From Mayamaea pseudoterrestris (taxonomy: Eukaryota; Bacillariophyta; Bacillariophyceae; Sellaphorales; Sellaphoraceae): a DNA stretch of 64,000 nucleotides. Of the stretch, positions 62,441 through 64,000 are shown piece after piece (within the stretch, counting starts at the first letter, position 1; every line of letters begins with the position of its first letter). Under the pieces are notes generated by a model. That model saw only the letters and a program-made list of their open reading frames with translations. It was not told the origin of the DNA and made no database searches. A program made the position numbers and the translations under genes. Location: the NCBI GenBank assembly GCA_027923505.1, contig BROI01000029.1, forward strand, positions 62,001-126,000, in the 5' to 3' direction.

Positions 62441-64000
62441 GCTGCGGACTCGACACAAGCTAATTAGGGTTCGGGCTCTTGACTTCGCCGCTCTGCGACT
62501 TGTCACTCCCCTCGGGTACGCTGCTGGTCGTAGCCGCATTCTTGTCCTTCACAATCGCATACGATGTATCGCCGCGCCAAAACAATACTGGCTTGAGCAA
62601 TGGCATCGCATCACAGTACGGCAGGTACTTCGTCAGTACGTCCGCAATGTTCTCCTTTCCGTCAATCTTCACAAACTTGATAATCCCCGCAGCAACTGCC
62701 CAACGAACACGATGGTAGGCCAACGCATTGTGTCGCTTGGACAATGTCGAACTCGGGATTGTAGATTGTGTAATCACTGCTTGGTTGTCTCCGTACATCC
62801 AGGCAGACTTCTCCAATGGTACGCCCATAGCCATGAGCGACGCGCGTAGAGAAATGCTGATATCCGTTCCACTCTTTGCTACGCCGAATTCCGATCCGAA
62901 GGTCGCAGTCTCGACTGTAGCCTGGAGTTTGCAATGCCAGTCGACAGGCGTCTGGTTGACAAATGACAAAACTCCTTCCAATGACTTGCCTGTCACCATG
63001 CAATGCATGAGACACGCATCCTCGAAAGTTGATGTTCGTACAGTCACACCCTTTGGCGGTGGGTAGACGTCCAACATCTCATCAACTCCGTCCTTCCCGT
63101 AAACGCTGCGCTCCCAATCTTGTTCCTCCATGGTGCCGAAGTGCTCCTCGTTGGCTGGCCACTTCGTACGGAAACGGATTGCTGCGTCCGGTAACTCTCG
63201 TAAATATCCACAGACTCGCTTCACCCGCTGCAGGTGTCCCTTGCGCGGCTCCACACGGAATCGCGACAGACTCACAACTGCAACGGCAATGTCAAATCGT
63301 CCCAAAGTAATCGCCCACTGAAGTGCTCCGACTAGAGACTGGTAAATCTTCTTCTCTTGGTCGTTCAGTAGCTCGCTTTGGTCAAGTTCTGGATGATCGT
63401 CTTTGTCGATTGGTGATGAGTACTTCTTCGGAGGACCTTCAAACAAACGCTCGTACTGCGCCAAGAGTTTCGCAACGTAGGTCTTGGCCGACCAGTAAAG
63501 AGTTCCGTCAGGGTCTCGTCCAAAGTCACCGCCGAGATGATACTCGGGATGTCCAACACCTTTGAGCTTAAACTTGTACTTCTCCTCTAGCATCTTGAAG
63601 AACGCTGCTGGATCGTCTGAAATATTCAACAGATCGTCGACCCATACACAGAGGTAGTCGTAGCTGTCGCCGGCGTCCTTGATCCACAGATCGGAATCGC
63701 AATAGGACGGCTTCCACCCTTCCGCAAGTAGGGCGTCGGCTAAGCGTTCGTGAAATCGTGCTCCGCTCGTTCGCAATCCGTACAAAGCCTTGACGATGAC
63801 CAGGATGTGTCCTTCGCGCTCCCCGAACTCGGGGCCTCCAACGAAGTATACCTTCTCCTTGGTGAACGCTTCGAGATAAGCATTCCCAATGTCACCGACC
63901 ATGCACTTCTTGCCGTTCGCTTCTCCAATGACGAGAGCTAGACGCATTGCCTTCAATGAGATAACACTGGAGTAGGCATCGTCGTTGTCTTTCGTCATGT
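62109..64000 (-). mobile_element. Ty1/copia-family LTR retrotransposon, 3' part, runs off the window
   Basis: On the minus strand, the reverse transcriptase and RNase H part of a copia-type polyprotein occupies about 63,998-62,460, followed by about 350 bp ending in the satellite. The element continues past the window edge, so gag, protease and integrase are not visible here. The visible coding part is open. It sits inside a satellite A unit (after GGCATC), so it entered the array after the array had formed. Without the second LTR its age cannot be estimated, but it looks recent. Copia elements of this kind (CoDi group) are common in diatoms. Confidence 0.9.

Noticed and set aside
62172-62849. 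225-codon plus-strand frame
   Set aside because: Antisense to the 3' end of the copia element.

Overview
The window reads as nuclear DNA of a unicellular eukaryote, most likely a stramenopile alga and probably a diatom. This is an inference. It rests on short GT-AG introns (about 39-117 nt), mostly intron-poor and tightly packed genes on both strands, serine-, asparagine- and glutamine-rich insertions, a Ty1/copia element, an ankyrin/ion-channel-like protein with a tail I associate with diatom proteins, and a nuclear TatB-like protein of the mitochondrial type. I recognised no tRNA, rRNA or CRISPR array.

Positions 1-48,900 are gene territory. In order: an unknown mitochondrial-looking protein; a gene-poor stretch with a short 50-54-bp tandem repeat; a secreted M4 metallopeptidase (2 exons); an amino-acid transporter; CSTF2/CstF-64 (2 exons); the SNARE BET1 (2 exons); a mitochondrial-type adenylate kinase (4 exons); a large ankyrin-repeat/TRP-like membrane protein (2 exons); the mitochondrial GTPase Miro (2 exons); a nuclear low-complexity protein; a 299-residue unknown with a 39-nt intron; a mitochondrial TatB-like protein; TTI1; an APH/choline-kinase-like phosphotransferase; a large protein with a PH-like C-terminus; a DOT1-like methyltransferase; BCCIP/Bcp1; a cob(I)alamin adenosyltransferase fused to a CxxC domain; a CAX Ca2+/H+ exchanger; a small coiled-coil protein; an unknown protein with a single C-terminal membrane segment; a MYND zinc-finger protein; and a hydrophilic protein ending in a CaaX prenylation box. 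These are scattered housekeeping genes, not an operon-like system. Several share short divergent promoters. One divergent promoter (30,231-30,952) holds eleven tandem 42-bp units, nine of them carrying a TGACGTA (CRE/bZIP-type) site.

Positions about 49,250-62,108 are almost pure satellite DNA. Satellite A has a 169-bp unit, present about 60 times. Nearly every unit carries the 19-bp perfect dyad TGGTGACAACTTGTCACCA plus two smaller inverted repeats. About 30 forward units come first, then about 2.7 kb of a different 170-190-bp satellite (B) with its own four-unit higher-order pattern, then five more forward A units. The array then flips orientation exactly beside a dyad at 57,876 and runs about 25 units in reverse. 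This A-B-A-inverted-A block is the most unusual structure here and a reasonable candidate for a centromere or other specialised heterochromatin.

From 62,109 to the window edge lies the 3' part of a Ty1/copia retrotransposon on the minus strand, inserted inside a satellite A unit.
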